Assembly (NCBI GenBank): GCA_030068145.1
Contig: JAPJBO010001091.1
Location: forward strand, 1 to 64,000
Reading direction: 5' to 3'
DNA from: Diplonema papillatum
Lineage: Eukaryota > Euglenozoa > Diplonemea > Diplonemida > Diplonemidae
Length of the DNA stretch: 64,000 bases
The notes under the pieces are model-generated. The model ran no database searches and had not been told where the DNA came from. It saw nothing but the letters and a program-made list of their open reading frames with translations. The position numbers and the translations under genes were made by a program. The first letter of the stretch is position 1. Every line of letters starts with the position of its first letter. Positions 25,018 to 36,184 of the stretch are shown here, in pieces.

Positions 25018-28000
25018 ATGTGGGCGGACACGGCAGAAGTGCGGAGGACGAGCTTGGGAGTTCGCAAGAAGAGCACAGACACATCTCACCCTGCCGACAT
25101 GTCACAAGAGCTCTCGAAGTTGGTTCCCACAGGCGAAGCAGTTGATGACAGCAACGATGACTATGCCCCAGAAGCCCTTTGGCTTGATGCCCCTTCGGAG
25201 TCGCTTCGTGGTGCGACCGGAGGTTACCAGAAGCTTCCAGGAGAAACTTCTAACGGGCAGGTTGTTTGGCAAGGAGGCGGCAGTCGCAGATTTTACCTGC
25301 ACACCAACAGTGAAGGGAAGTGGGTCCTCGCCTCCAGTAGGCACAATGTGGAGCAAGACCAGGATTGTGGGCTTGTGGCGGCCGAAGCGGGGGGCATGCC
25401 GCACACGGTGAAAACTTGGCTGGTCCATGGCATTTTTAGTGAACACGTTCATTTCACCCCCAATCCTGCTCGCGAGGCCACAGTGTACCAGCTTCTCACC
25501 TTTCTTATACAAGACGACCAGCGTTCGAGGCATTACATGCACCTTCCCTTCTATCTTGTGTTCCTCGCCAGCCTAACCGTGTCTGCGTGTCTCTTCCCGA
25601 ATGGTCTGAGCAAGAGCGACCACAGTAGCATGTTCTGGCTGCAACGCGGGATCCGTGACAAGATGGAAGTCGAACAGCTGCAAGATATTAGCAACGAAGC
25701 CGACATGTGGGAGTGGATCGAAGAGGTGGTCCCCGCTCTCTGGAACAACTCCGGCGGGTTTGCAGCGGTTCCATCTGCGCCTGAACTCGCATTCAATTGG
25801 ACAAGTCGTGATCTTGCATCCGACCTCGGTTTGCCTCTCACCACCAAGACTCTCTTTGCTGTCTCCGACTGTCGGACTCTGTGCGAGCAGACACCAGCAT
25901 GCCAAAGCATTGCGTATTCCACTTCCTGCTACACGTGCACCCTCTACGACAAGTGTCTCACCGACAACGAGGCTTCCACGACGCCATCTGATGCTTGCAA
26001 GGACGTGCGAAGCCATTTTATGTACGGCTGCAGGCCGGAGGGCAACGAAGACGACATTCCAGGCGACTTTTCTTTATCGTGCACTCAAGATACGTCTTCG
26101 GTGAAGGACAATACCTTCACGTGCCTTCGTCGTGCATACGAAGAGCGCGTGTTCAACGCAGCTTCTCAGCAAAACTATGCATTGGGTATGTGTCAGCCTT
26201 GTGCTTTTTATTTTTGATCCGCCCGATGACCAAGACAATATTTCAAGTTCGTCGAGTTGCCAACGACAATCTCTCAAAACCTCTTAACAGATACACCTTT
26301 CTATTTTTTTTTTCCATGCACGAGCAAATGCGACTGAGCCTGGCATCAGGCTATCGACTTTGTCGTTCGAGTCCAACCTGAACTTATGTAAAATCAACAG
26401 GTTACATGATGCTGAGACAGTGGAGGGTTGCAGAGGAAGCGTGTCCAGACCGTCCCGGTGTCATCATCCCGGCAGAGTCAATTCTGCCGAGATCATGCAG
26501 CTACCGCTACTCTAGCGACACCTCAAGTGCCACTCCTTACTCGGGCATCCGAAACGGAAGTATAACCTGGATCGCCGATGGCGACGTATCGCACGCGTTT
26601 GGGGGCCCAGTGATTGGCACACCACGGACAACTTTCAGACGGCATGCCGACCGTTTCACCTCGGCGTTTTCGTTTCTGTCTTACCGTGAGAAAGATGTGC
26701 TGGATGAGCTGGCTCAGATGAGTGAGAATGCATGGGTCGATAAACATACCCGGTTAATCACCGTCGATACGATCATGTATTCTCCGTCTTCCGAAGGATA
26801 TTTTGTGTATACAGCTGCGTGGATTGAGTTCCTCGAGACGGGCGTCGTCTTGCCAGGGATCGCCGTCTACCCTTTTGCGATCACCGCTCTGGACTCAGGA
26901 CGCAACGTTGTGGCTTTTGTATTTGATATCATTGTCACCTCTTGCGCTGTGGTCTTCATCGTATCGTTCGTCCGGTGCCTGTGGAACAAGCATTGCCTAC
27001 TAAAAGCAGCACAGATTGAAGCAGGGGCGTTCGGAACGTGGGAGTCTTTCGAGGTAGTTCACGTGGGGCTTCTGGTAACATTGTCTTACTTCCGGTGGTC
27101 ACTGTGGGATCAGAGTTTTGACATGAACTCTGAGACATTCATCGACTCTCATGTTGGCGACACCGGTGGTGACGCTGAGAAGCTCATGTGGAACTGGCTG
27201 GCTTACTACGCCACGATGTACGAATATGCCCTTATATTCTTCTCGCTATCAATCATCATGTCATACCTGCGCGTCTTCAAGTACGTCCAGTTCAACAGCC
27301 GGTTGAATGCGTTGTCCGAGACTATAAAGGGTGCCTACGGAGACATGGTTGGCATGACACTTATTTTCGTGATTGTCGCATGTGCTTATTCGTTCGGAGG
27401 AGTGCTGCTCTTTGGAAGCTCGTTGGAGCAGTACCGCCGGTTCGGCACCGCGCTGAGTTATTTGATCCGGTTGCTGTTCACGGCGGACATGGACGCATGG
27501 GAGGGCATGCGGGATTTGCGCCCATACGTGGCGTGGATATTTATGATGAGCTACTTCGTGCTCAGCTGGTTGGTCCTGCTCAACATGGTCCTCGCTATCA
27601 TTGCTGGGAGCTTCGCGGTGGTGCAAGAGAATCTGCAGAGAAAGTCGTCGTGGAGAGCGAGAAAGGTGCAGAGCGACGTGCTAAAGTTTCTCAAGAGGTT
27701 CATCTCCATCAATAAGGGCGAGAAGACCGGGGCTCGTAACGGGAGCGTAGGAGGAGGGCTGTTTTACGCGGTTGCTGAGGTCGTGTGCGGGCATGATCCT
27801 CGTGGTAAGCGGCACAGAATGCTGCTCGGGCTGGTGAGGGAATGGGCGACTGAAAAGAAGAAGCGGTTGAAGAAAAGGAAACCAGACCTCTCTGACTCCT
27901 CCCTGGATGACCGGAGGCTGTACGTGACAGCTCTAGAGTTCCGAGAGCTGTGCCTGAAGGTGACTCCCCCATTGTCGGCGAAAGCCGAAATCAACCGGCT

Positions 28001-29531
28001 GTTCATCTTCGCGCAGAGGCAGCTGGTCAGCGGGGAAAACAGCCGCGCACGCGAATCTGAACGCAGATTGGAGGCAATGAACGAAAAGCTTGAAATGCTT
28101 GAGATGCAGGTGCGTCACGTTTCGAACAGTTCGTTCTCCAAGATACAAGTCACCCACGACGCCCTTGCAGAACTCAAACTGTTAATACTCGCTCAAGCCG
28201 ACCAGCAAGCCAAAGTCACCCAAGAACTCGACCGTATTGCCTCCGTCCAGGAAAACATGGCGAGTCAGCAAGCGTCCGACCGACTCGTATGGACCGCGAG
28301 CATCAATGACAGCAAAAGCTTAGCCGACCAGCAAGCAAAAATTACCCAAGAGCTCGACCGCATTGTCTCCATCCAAGATAACATGGCGAGTCAGCAAGCG
28401 TCCGACCGACTCGCATGGGCCGCAAGCAGCAACAACAACAATAACAGCAGCAACAATATTAACAGCGATAACCGCAACAACGGAGCCGACCCACCCCACG
28501 CTTCCGGCGTCGCCCTCCCATTGACTCCGCGCTCACCAGGAGGTGCCGGCTCGCGACCCGAAGTTGGCATTCCCGTTGCTCATTCAGCGACTCCTGAAAC
28601 AAAGCAGAAACCGTTTCCCATTGCGCGGCCAGTGACTCCTGAAACAAGGCAGAAATCGTTTCCCGTTGCGCAGTCAGTGTCTCTTGAAACAAAGCAGAAA
28701 CCGAAGACTCCCGTGCCCGACTCGCGCACGTTAACCACGGCATCGGCCATACGGACAGAGGCCCCCCGCTCACCAGGCGGGGCCGCCTTGCGAACGCGAA
28801 CCGGGCTTGTAACACCCTCCTTTGCTCAGTTAATGCCTCCGGAAACAACGCTGCAAGCGACAGCGTCCGACTCGCGCGCGAATGTCTCTCGGTCGCTGCA
28901 AGCAGAGACTCCTCTCTCACCGGGCGTGGCCATCTCGCGAACGCGATCTGGACTTGTTACACCTCCCCTTGCGCGACCACAAACAACGCTAGACATGAGA
29001 GTGCCCGACTCGCGCACGAGTGCCCTGCAGCCAGTCCCGCAGGCAGCGGCTCTTCTACCAGCCGGGGCTGCCTCTCGAACGCGATCTGGAACTATTGCAG
29101 GCGCACCGCCGCTTGCGCGGTCGCTGGCTACGGACACTGTGAAACCGGCCGTGTCCGACTCGCGCACGGCGGGCATATCGCACCCGTCCCCGCCGATGCC
29201 AGTAATGCGGGATACTGGTCCTGTGTTCGGGAACGGTGGGTCGCCCAGGGGTGACGCCCGCGAAGGCGTCTTCTCGGCGGTGCCGCCCGCACACAACAAC
29301 CCTCTTTCGCACGCCCAGGATCCTCCGGCATCAGCCACTGACCGCAAGTACAACCCTTCCCGAGCCAACGACTTGCCGTTGCCCCCAGTAACGGTCTCTA
29401 CGGCTCCTCGCCCCGCCAAGCAGCCATCCTCGTCGCAACGACGGGGCATTGGAGCAGGGCGTGGGCGGTACTACCAGCAGCTGAGCGACGACACTCCAAT
29501 CGACCTACAGCCACTGTACCAGGCGGCGTAA
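25018..29531 (+). CDS. Polycystin/TRPP-like cation channel (join 25018-26185, 26401-29531)
   Basis: About 1432 residues after splicing one intron; first ATG at 25018. One membrane segment (about 173-193) is followed by a large extracellular region, then five more segments (about 559-580, 606-626, 663-685, 704-730, 766-795) with a pore region near 747. This is the PKD-channel layout. The segment YMMLRQWRV opens the region that corresponds to the polycystin TOP domain. Inside the first extracellular stretch, Cys285 to Cys338 form a PAN/apple-like cysteine pattern (DCRTLCEQTPACQSIAY). After S6 come a basic stretch, a coiled coil (about 935-1060) with a duplicated block (QELDRIxSxQxNMASQQASD), and a Ser/Pro/Thr-rich repeat tail. 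It probably conducts cations in the plasma or ciliary membrane. Family call is strong; ligand and location are inferred. Confidence 0.85.
26186..26400 (+). other. Intron of the channel gene
   Basis: GTATGT donor at 26186 and AACAG acceptor ending at 26400. Joining makes the split codon G|GT (Gly) and gives NYALG-YMMLRQW in frame. Without splicing, the upstream frame stops at 26217. Confidence 0.85.
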
Positions 29532-29965
29532 GCAGTTGAAGCTTGCCCGGGACTACAGTGGTCATCCCAGTGGTGTTGTATGTATCCTTCACGCTTCACT
29601 CGGATAGCGAAACGCCGAGTAGCAGCGGGTGCTGTTCTTGACCTTGCGCTTAGAGCCCCTCCTTTTCTGTTCTCGCCAGTCTTTCAGTTGTGCAATCAGT
29701 TCCACACCAGCGATCGATCCCAGAGTGAAAACTCCACGTATCCGCTCACATCTATTTCCCGGAAAGTTCCACGAGACAAACACAATGACCAAGGCAGACT
29801 TGTTCAATAGGTACACATGCATATTCACCAGTCTTCTTCTACCCTTTTTGATACTGCTCTTGTAGTCAGGAACCACCCTGAAAATGTATCAGATTCACAA
29901 CCACCCCCTCTTTTCTATGGTCTGATGGACAAACACTTCCGGTCTCGACTCGAGAAGAATAAAGT
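29532..29965. other. 3' flank of the channel gene, nothing recognised
   Basis: No open frame of substance, repeat or RNA gene was seen. It should include the 3' UTR of the channel gene. Confidence 0.5.
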
Positions 29966-30699
29966 CAAAATCATACTTCGCGGTCGGTCTGACTCAGACG
30001 AGATTTCCGGGGTCCGCCGCCTGTCTGACCTTTTTCGTACTTTTCTCGTACTTTTTTCGTACTTTTTGAAAAGTACGAAAAAAGTCAGACGGCCGTCTGA
30101 CTCGGACCGAGTCAGAAAAAGTACGAGAAAAGTACGAAAACTGGTCCTGGGCTGCGTGAAGGTTCGCCAGGGTTCGCCGGCGAGCTCGCCAAAGATACAT
30201 GAGCGTTGGCGAAATTTGGCGAACTCTGGCGATCTAAGCCAAAGAACGTTGAGAGTTTGTCGAAAAAGATGGAGCACAAGTTTCCGCCACACATGCAGCA
30301 AATAGGTGGTGGGGGTAGACGGCTCCTAATGGTGAGCACCGAAGAAATTCCCGTGTTGTGTCGCGTGTGGAGTCTGCCGTCAACCACTGGTCGACCACTC
30401 GTTTTACAGTGGTCGCCTTTGGGGACGCGCACGGCACTGGAGTTACCGCGCGACGACACGAAACCGCAAGAAGGGACAGCGCCCAGCACTGCTGTACCTT
30501 CCCGTGTTATTGAACAAGCTGCACCACAACCTTCGGGCGGTAGACAGCTCGCTGGGTTTGTGGGTATTCGTTGTGGATCCAGTGTGTCTCTCGCGGGGCT
30601 GAGTGTGCAACCACAACTGTTCACTTCGTACATGGGTCGAAGTTGCGGCGTGACATAAGCGGTGCACTGCACTTTTAAGCCCGCTGTAGCAGCTCACAT

Positions 30700-31833
30700 C
30701 AGCTCCGGATATGATGAACTGCATGCCACACGAGGAAGAACCAACCGACCCACTTGACTAGGACTCGACGAAGTGGGCTGTCGATGTTGGGCGCTAACAT
30801 TGCGGGCGATTTAGTCTTGTGTACTGATCCGCGATGTTCTGGAGCGACGGGACGCAGCTGATATTCAGCCGGCTCCTGGATGACGCCTGAGGCGCAGCGC
30901 GGTAGCCCATCGGCAGGCGCGTCATCCACAACAGCCTGCCCTCAATACGGAACAGAAATACTTTCTGACCTCTGGAGGCAGCGCAAACTGGAAAAAAAAG
31001 GAGCGGAAGTCGAACTCAGCCACCCACTTGCGGGACAGCACCGTACTCACGATGGTGGCGTAGCTGGGTAGGTCGCAGGGCGGCAAAGGCACGTGTGCCG
31101 TGGCCCGGTTGATTGACTCGCAGCTGAGGATGAACCGAAGCTGACCGGGGGCCCGTTTATCCACCGTAAACGCGCCGTGAAACCATGGTGATCCATTCCC
31201 GCTCCCAGGCGTCAGAAAAGCCCCGCTTCGTGGCAGTAAGAGACCCTGTCCTCGGGACGTCGGGTCGGTCTTCCCGCCGACAAACAGGATCATGACCTGT
31301 TGCTTGTCCACCGACCACATGTGGTCCAACCGGACCTGTTGCAGGTCCACGAACCGGCACGCCGTCGACCACTGGAACCGGAGGGCCATGGTATGCAAGC
31401 CGGGGCCTCGTGAGACCACCTGTAGGACCTCCTCTTTGGATGGGGTCCGCCCGGCATCGCGGATACGTCGGTCCTCGAACTGATCCATGGTCAGCCTGAC
31501 CGAGCGCCGGTATGCGCTCATCCAGTTCACCCGAGACATCCGGAAGTAGGTCACGTACTGGAGAGCCGACTCGGCCTTGATGTCGCCAGCCGTCACCTTC
31601 CGATTCACCCACATCAGGAAGGCTTCCTCGTCGGATAACGTGGGGCGAAAGCGTCGGGCCTCCTCCGCGTATCTCTGAGCGCGGCTCACCACTGACAGCA
31701 TGGCAGGGGTGCTCTTGTAGCACTTCTGCACGGCGAGGAGGAGTGCCTCCTGATCCCTTCGGAACCGATCTTGATCGGGACACCCGAAGTCTTGTTTCCG
31801 AGGTAGTGACCTCTTTACCACCTCTGCCCACAA
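30700..31833 (-). pseudogene. YR and RT fragments of a third YR retroelement
   Basis: One open frame (30922-31833) begins with a recombinase-like half containing ACRFVDLQQVRLDHMW (first catalytic Arg region) and GGKTDP. Without the rest of YR it passes into an RT-like half with GQLRFILSCESINRA and EFDFRSFFFQFALPPEVRKY (motif A). After a frameshift near 30930 the translation continues MTRLPMGYRAAPQ (motif B). The H..R..Y end of YR is missing, so an internal deletion has fused the two genes. The order YR then RT agrees with elements 1 and 2, but the sequences are far diverged. Confidence 0.7.
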
Positions 31834-31869
31834 ACCCGCGGTAGGCAGGCCTGCGGGACTCGCCGACCC

Positions 31870-32757
31870 TCACCTTCGAGGCCTCTTCAGGGAGGGCTCC
31901 TTCTTCTCCTCCTTGTTGTCTGCCTTTTTTGCCAGCTCGGCCATGGCCTTCTGGGCTTGGATCAAGGCCGCCTTCGTGAAGTCGGCATAGTCCATGGACC
32001 CGAAGCGAGTCTCCCAGGAAACCTGGAACTCAGTGCCGTTCGAGTGGAGGCGTTTAAGGCGGAGGGCTTCGAGGCGGACCATGATCTGTGCAAAACCTGG
32101 AGGACAGGCGGGGAGCTGTGTGCCGGCATCAGAGCCGTGAGCGTGGAGAAATGCATCCTCCGCTCATGATCCAGGGAGCTTCCCGCATCGTGGGGGTGCT
32201 CTGGCACCAGGTGGTACGTGTACCGTGCCTTAACCTCCGACAGAATCATCTGTCGCCCCTGTCCGCTCGCCAATCCTTCCAGCCAAGTAGTGACTCGACG
32301 AGGATCCACCGCTTCGGTAGTGACCGGTGCGGCTGGCACTGGAGCGAGCTGAGCCTGCATGGCAGACTGTGCAAACAATGCAAGAAAGGCAGTCTTGACT
32401 GGCCCCTCTTCGAGAGCAGCGAGCAGGGAGCATGGGTCCAAGCTCGGGGGGACGGCCGGATCGTGATCACGGGTCCCCCTCGCGTTCTGTTCTTCTTTTA
32501 GGCTGCTGCCGGCCTGGTGTAGTGACACCAGGCACTGGGGACAGACCCAGCCGTCCTCGGACAAGTGTTCGAGGAACAGGGGCGCGACCTCCTTCGGCAG
32601 GGATGCCTTCAGGCATGACGGGAACCCCCGTTTGCCGCACCGGGCGTCTTGCCACAGTCGACGCAGCAGTCCACGTCCTCGTCGGCCGCCTCCCAACCGT
32701 CGGGGGCAAGGACGACCTCGATGGGAGACCAGTCGACAGCCTTCAGGTCAATCGCCA
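31870..32757 (-). pseudogene. Gag-like ORF of the third YR retroelement, frameshifted
   Basis: Starts MAIDLKAVDWSPIEVV at 32757, is shifted near 32640, and continues FPSCLKASLPKEVAPLFLEH and DGWVCPQC (a CxxC-type zinc site with CCVDCGK just upstream). A further shift leads to a C-terminal piece (MVRLEALRLKRL to KKEPSLKRPRR, 32082-31870). Its position upstream of the YR-RT relic suggests gag. The function is not recognisable from sequence. Confidence 0.55.
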
Positions 32758-33394
32758 TCTGCACGAGCAATATTTTTTGTTTGTGCGATTTAACCTACAT
32801 GTGTTCTGGTTAAACCGCTGCCAACGTTCTTTTTAGCTGTAACAAATACTTCCTCCAGGGAAGCAGAAATTGGTTGTCGCAAGAACAACCGGAAATGGCG
32901 CACAAAACCCAACGGACGGCTCGTCTGACTTTTTTCGTACTTTTTTCGTACTTTTTTCGGACTCGGAAAAAGTACGAAAAACACCGGTCCGAGTCGGTCT
33001 GAGTCAGACCGACTGCGAAGTATGCAAAATAATTGGGCTGGGTTTTGGGCTTACCGGGCAGGGACAGTATGCCACCAAAGAAGCGGAATTACCCGACATC
33101 GCAAGCCTGTTTGGGTTTGCAACTCGGCAAACGTCTTCAAAGAGGGGCAAGCACAGCATACAAGCGGTGGACAAGGGAGTCGTACTCAAAAGTGGGTTAT
33201 GGAGCAGTTGTAGCTGAATTCCTGGCTGCCCCCCAGACATACTACTATAAGGTGTAATGCCCTTATATCCCACTCAAAACAAATTTGTGCCCTTATATCC
33301 CACTTCAAACAAATTTTGTGCCCTTATATCCCAAACTGGGATATAAGGGCACAAATTTGTTTTGACAAATTTGAATCGAGGAAAATGCTGGAAA

Positions 33395-33480
33395 ACTTGC
33401 CGAGGAAGGGCTTGAACCCCCGACCACTCACCTTGAAACCCAAGGGTGGTTGGCTCGACCATCCGGATACCTACGGCGAA
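33395..33480 (-). ncRNA. tRNA-like sequence or tRNA-derived SINE head
   Basis: The minus strand contains a B-box match GGGTTCAAGCCC, an A-box-like GGATGGTCGAGCC about 45 nt upstream, and partial pairing of the ends (GCCG...CGGC). The anticodon loop lacks the expected U33, so I do not call a functional tRNA. An internal RNA polymerase III promoter or SINE origin is more likely. Confidence 0.4.
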
Positions 33481-34287
33481 AAAAAAAACTTTTCGTCCAG
33501 CCGGGTCCCGACGCTGGACTCCTGTTGCTGTTGCTATTGCCACGTGCATGCGTGCACACTGCAGCACAGCCCCTGTCACAGCAGCGAACGAAGGAGGAGA
33601 GCGGGCGCGTGCGCTTTGACTCAAAGTTTGAGTGCTCAGACAGACAGGAACAACAGCGAAAGGTGGCGTTTGAGTGCACTGCCATGCTCCTGACATTGGC
33701 AGTGACATGGAGACATCACGTGTCGCGAGTTGACGCCCATGCCTGGGCCCTGGCACGGCGAGCCAAACCCGAAATCGAACCCGAACCCAGAAGTTCGGGT
33801 GAGGAGTGATGGTGGCAGAACCGAACCCGAAACCGAACCTCAACCCGAAACTGAACCAGTGCCCGATAGCCTCGGATAGGAAACCAAACTCGGAACTGAA
33901 CCCAGATTACAAGACAGATGGCCAGAACCGCGGAGGACGGTGGGCTAACAACCCAAGGTGGCGACACAGTCGGACACTGTTGCCGACAGACGGAATCTGC
34001 AGCTCACGCAAGAATGGCTGATTCCTTCCTAAAGTCATCAACTGTCGTTGTGCTCACGCCTGCACCGCAACTGGTTGCACACACACCGGTTGCACGACGG
34101 TGGACACAGCTTCCTTCACTGCAGTAATCTTCGCTTACGGATCATGAGTCTGATGAGATCAGTTGTCTCGCCTGACTCTCGGCTGTAGCATCTGGCCAGC
34201 TACTACAGTTCTGTCACCGCGATTAGCCCCGAACGTCAGCGTGGCACGCCGTGACACGCCGCACGGTCAGACGGTGCAGCCAGGCAC

Positions 34288-35355
34288 GGGTCATTTCCCA
34301 TTATAGTACACACTTTCTTAGAGTTACCCATTATAGTACATACCTCTTAGAGTTACCCAAGATAGTACATGTTTCCTTAGAGTTGCCCATTATAGTACAC
34401 ACACTTGAAACTCCTGGAAGGCCCCCAGAAATGCAAGAAAAATGCACAGAAACCGTAGTTTTTGCTTTTTCTTCGTTTTTTTTAGGGACCCCCCTTTCCC
34501 CAGCTGTGGCCCAGGCACGGGCTGCTGGTTGGGTGAAATACCAAAAGAGTACGGTTTCCTGACTCGGACCTGAGTTTGTGCTCAAAACTTGAGTTCCAAA
34601 CTTGGGTCCCAAACTTGGGTCCCAAACTTGGGTCCCAAACTTGGGTCCCAAACTTGGGTCCCAAACTTGGGTCCCAAACTTGGGTCCCAAACTTGGGTCC
34701 CAAACTTGGGTCCCAAACTTGGGTCTCAAACGCGGTGCACCGTGCTGCACGCGAGGAAAACCCGGCTGAGGGGAATTGATGCCTGTTGTGTTTCAGTTTT
34801 TGATCGGCATGGCAGCAAACCTTGCCATTTTGGTCCTTGATTCGATGAGAGTCTGGATTTGCTAACCGAACCTGGTTCTGCAGAAACTTGGACACAACTT
34901 GGACTCAAAACTTGGACCCGCACTCAAGTTAGAACAAAGTACTCTTTTGGGCACAAACAGGAAAAGGTGCTGTTTTGGGCACAAACTCGGGAAACGTACT
35001 GTTTTGGACCTTATCCCAGCCTCGTTTTGCCCGGGCTTCGTTCCGCCCCACAGGACAGAACAGAACAGGATAAGAGACCGTACCAGAGCAAAACGTACTA
35101 TCATGGACAACTCTAAGGAAACATGTACTATCTTGATCAACTCTAAGGAAAGATGTACTATCTTGATCAACTCTAAGAAAAACCGTACTATCTTGGGATG
35201 TACTATAATGGGCAACTCTAAGGAAACATGTACTATCTTGATCAACTCTAAGAAAAACCGTACTATCTTGGGATGTACTATAATGGGCAACTCTAAGGAA
35301 ACATGTACTATCTTGATCAACTCTAAGAAAAACCGTACTATCTTGGGTATTGACT
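34288..35355. mobile_element. GGG-ended inverted-array element, 1.07 kb, nested
   Basis: Flanked by the 11-bp direct repeat CAGCCAGGCAC (34277-34287, 35356-35366). The ends are GGGTCATTTCCCATTATAGT and, inverted, AGTCAATACCCAAGATAGT. Subterminal arrays of CCATTATAGTACA...TTAGAGTTA units stand on the left (34293-34405) and inverted on the right (35090-35345). The core contains the GGGTCCCAAACTT minisatellite. It is inserted inside the element at 33251-36175. Confidence 0.75.
34585..34730. repeat. GGGTCCCAAACTT minisatellite
   Basis: About eleven copies of a 13-bp unit GGGTCCCAAACTT. Open frames across it are repeat artefacts. Confidence 0.9.
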
Positions 35356-35589
35356 CAGCCAGGCACCTGGCTCTGATGCGGTTCTCTTGAGTACTTGCTT
35401 GAGCCTCCCAAGTTGAGGCACCCGATCGGGGATCGAGTGTGGCCGCGGTGGCCAGCTTGAAGTTGTGAAACGGTGCAACCAGTCGCTCTGAGGCACCCAG
35501 AACGTCTTGAGACGTCTCGGGTGGGGCATTGAAGCCAGCTTTATGCCTACGGACAAGGAAACACCAAAAACGGATGGAAGGGGGTGGAC

Positions 35590-35990
35590 TGGGTCAAAAA
35601 AATTGGTCAAATTTTAGGGGTCCAAATTTTTGGGGTCGAAAATTTTGGTCGAGATTTTTGGTCCAAATCTTTGGTCGAAATTTTGGGTCCAAATTTTTGG
35701 TCGAAATTTTTGGGGTCCAACTTTTGGGGTCGAAATTTTGGGTCCAAAATTTTTGGTCAAATTTTTGGTCGAAACTTTGGGTCCAAATTTTTGGTCGAGA
35801 TTTTTGGTCCAAATTTTGGTCCAAATTTTTGGCATCGAAATTTTTGGTCGAGTTTTTTGGTCGAATTTTTTGGATCCAGATTTTTGGTCATAATCTAGTT
35901 GGGCAAAATTTTGTGGGCAAAATGTTGGGGCAAATCTTGGTCGAAAATTTTGCCCTGGAATTTTTGGACGTTGTGGCCGAGTCAAAGCAC
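35590..35990. repeat. TTTTTGGTCGAAATTTTGGTCC minisatellite
   Basis: Degenerate repeats of TTTTTGGTCSAAA with a 12-14 bp unit. Long Phe/Gly/Val frames here are compositional and not genes. Confidence 0.85.
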
Positions 35991-36184
35991 ACATGCCACC
36001 GGCACCATGGGTGGCCGGTTCGGTTCCCTCCAAACAAATTTTGTGCCCTTATATCCCACTTCAAACAAATTTTGTGCCCTTATATCCCAGATTGGGATAT
36101 AAGGGCACAAAATTTGTTTGAAGTGGGATATAAGGGCACAAATTTGTTTGGGGTGGGATATAAGGGAAATTTACCCTACTATAA

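Larger units (their letters stand above)
29972..33024. mobile_element. 3.05-kb TIR element carrying a YR-retroelement relic
   Basis: Terminal inverted repeats of 28 bp with one mismatch (left CATACTTCGCGGTCGGTCTG..., right the inverse with CGCAG), flanked by the 6-bp direct repeat CAAAAT (29966-29971, 33025-33030). Subterminal GTACGAAAAAAGT repeats occur in both orientations at 30030-30135 and 32930-32990. The interior contains gag-, YR- and RT-like fragments on the minus strand (30700-32757), which I read as an older retroelement nested in, or captured by, a DNA transposon. Confidence 0.75.
33251..36175. mobile_element. GG-ended inverted-array element, 2.9 kb
   Basis: Flanked by the 9-bp direct repeat CTACTATAA (33242-33250, 36176-36184). 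The ends are GGTGTAATGCCCTTATATCC and, inverted, GGTAAATTTCCCTTATATCC. The ends carry CCCTTATATCCCACTTCAAA units in inverted orientation (33258-33365, 36020-36165), which can form long hairpins. The interior holds a tRNA-like sequence, the nested element at 34288-35355 and a minisatellite at 35590-35990. No transposase was found. Confidence 0.75.

Noticed and set aside
33395-33480. Functional tRNA gene
   Set aside because: B box and an A-box-like segment exist, but the anticodon loop lacks U33 and the acceptor stem has mismatches.
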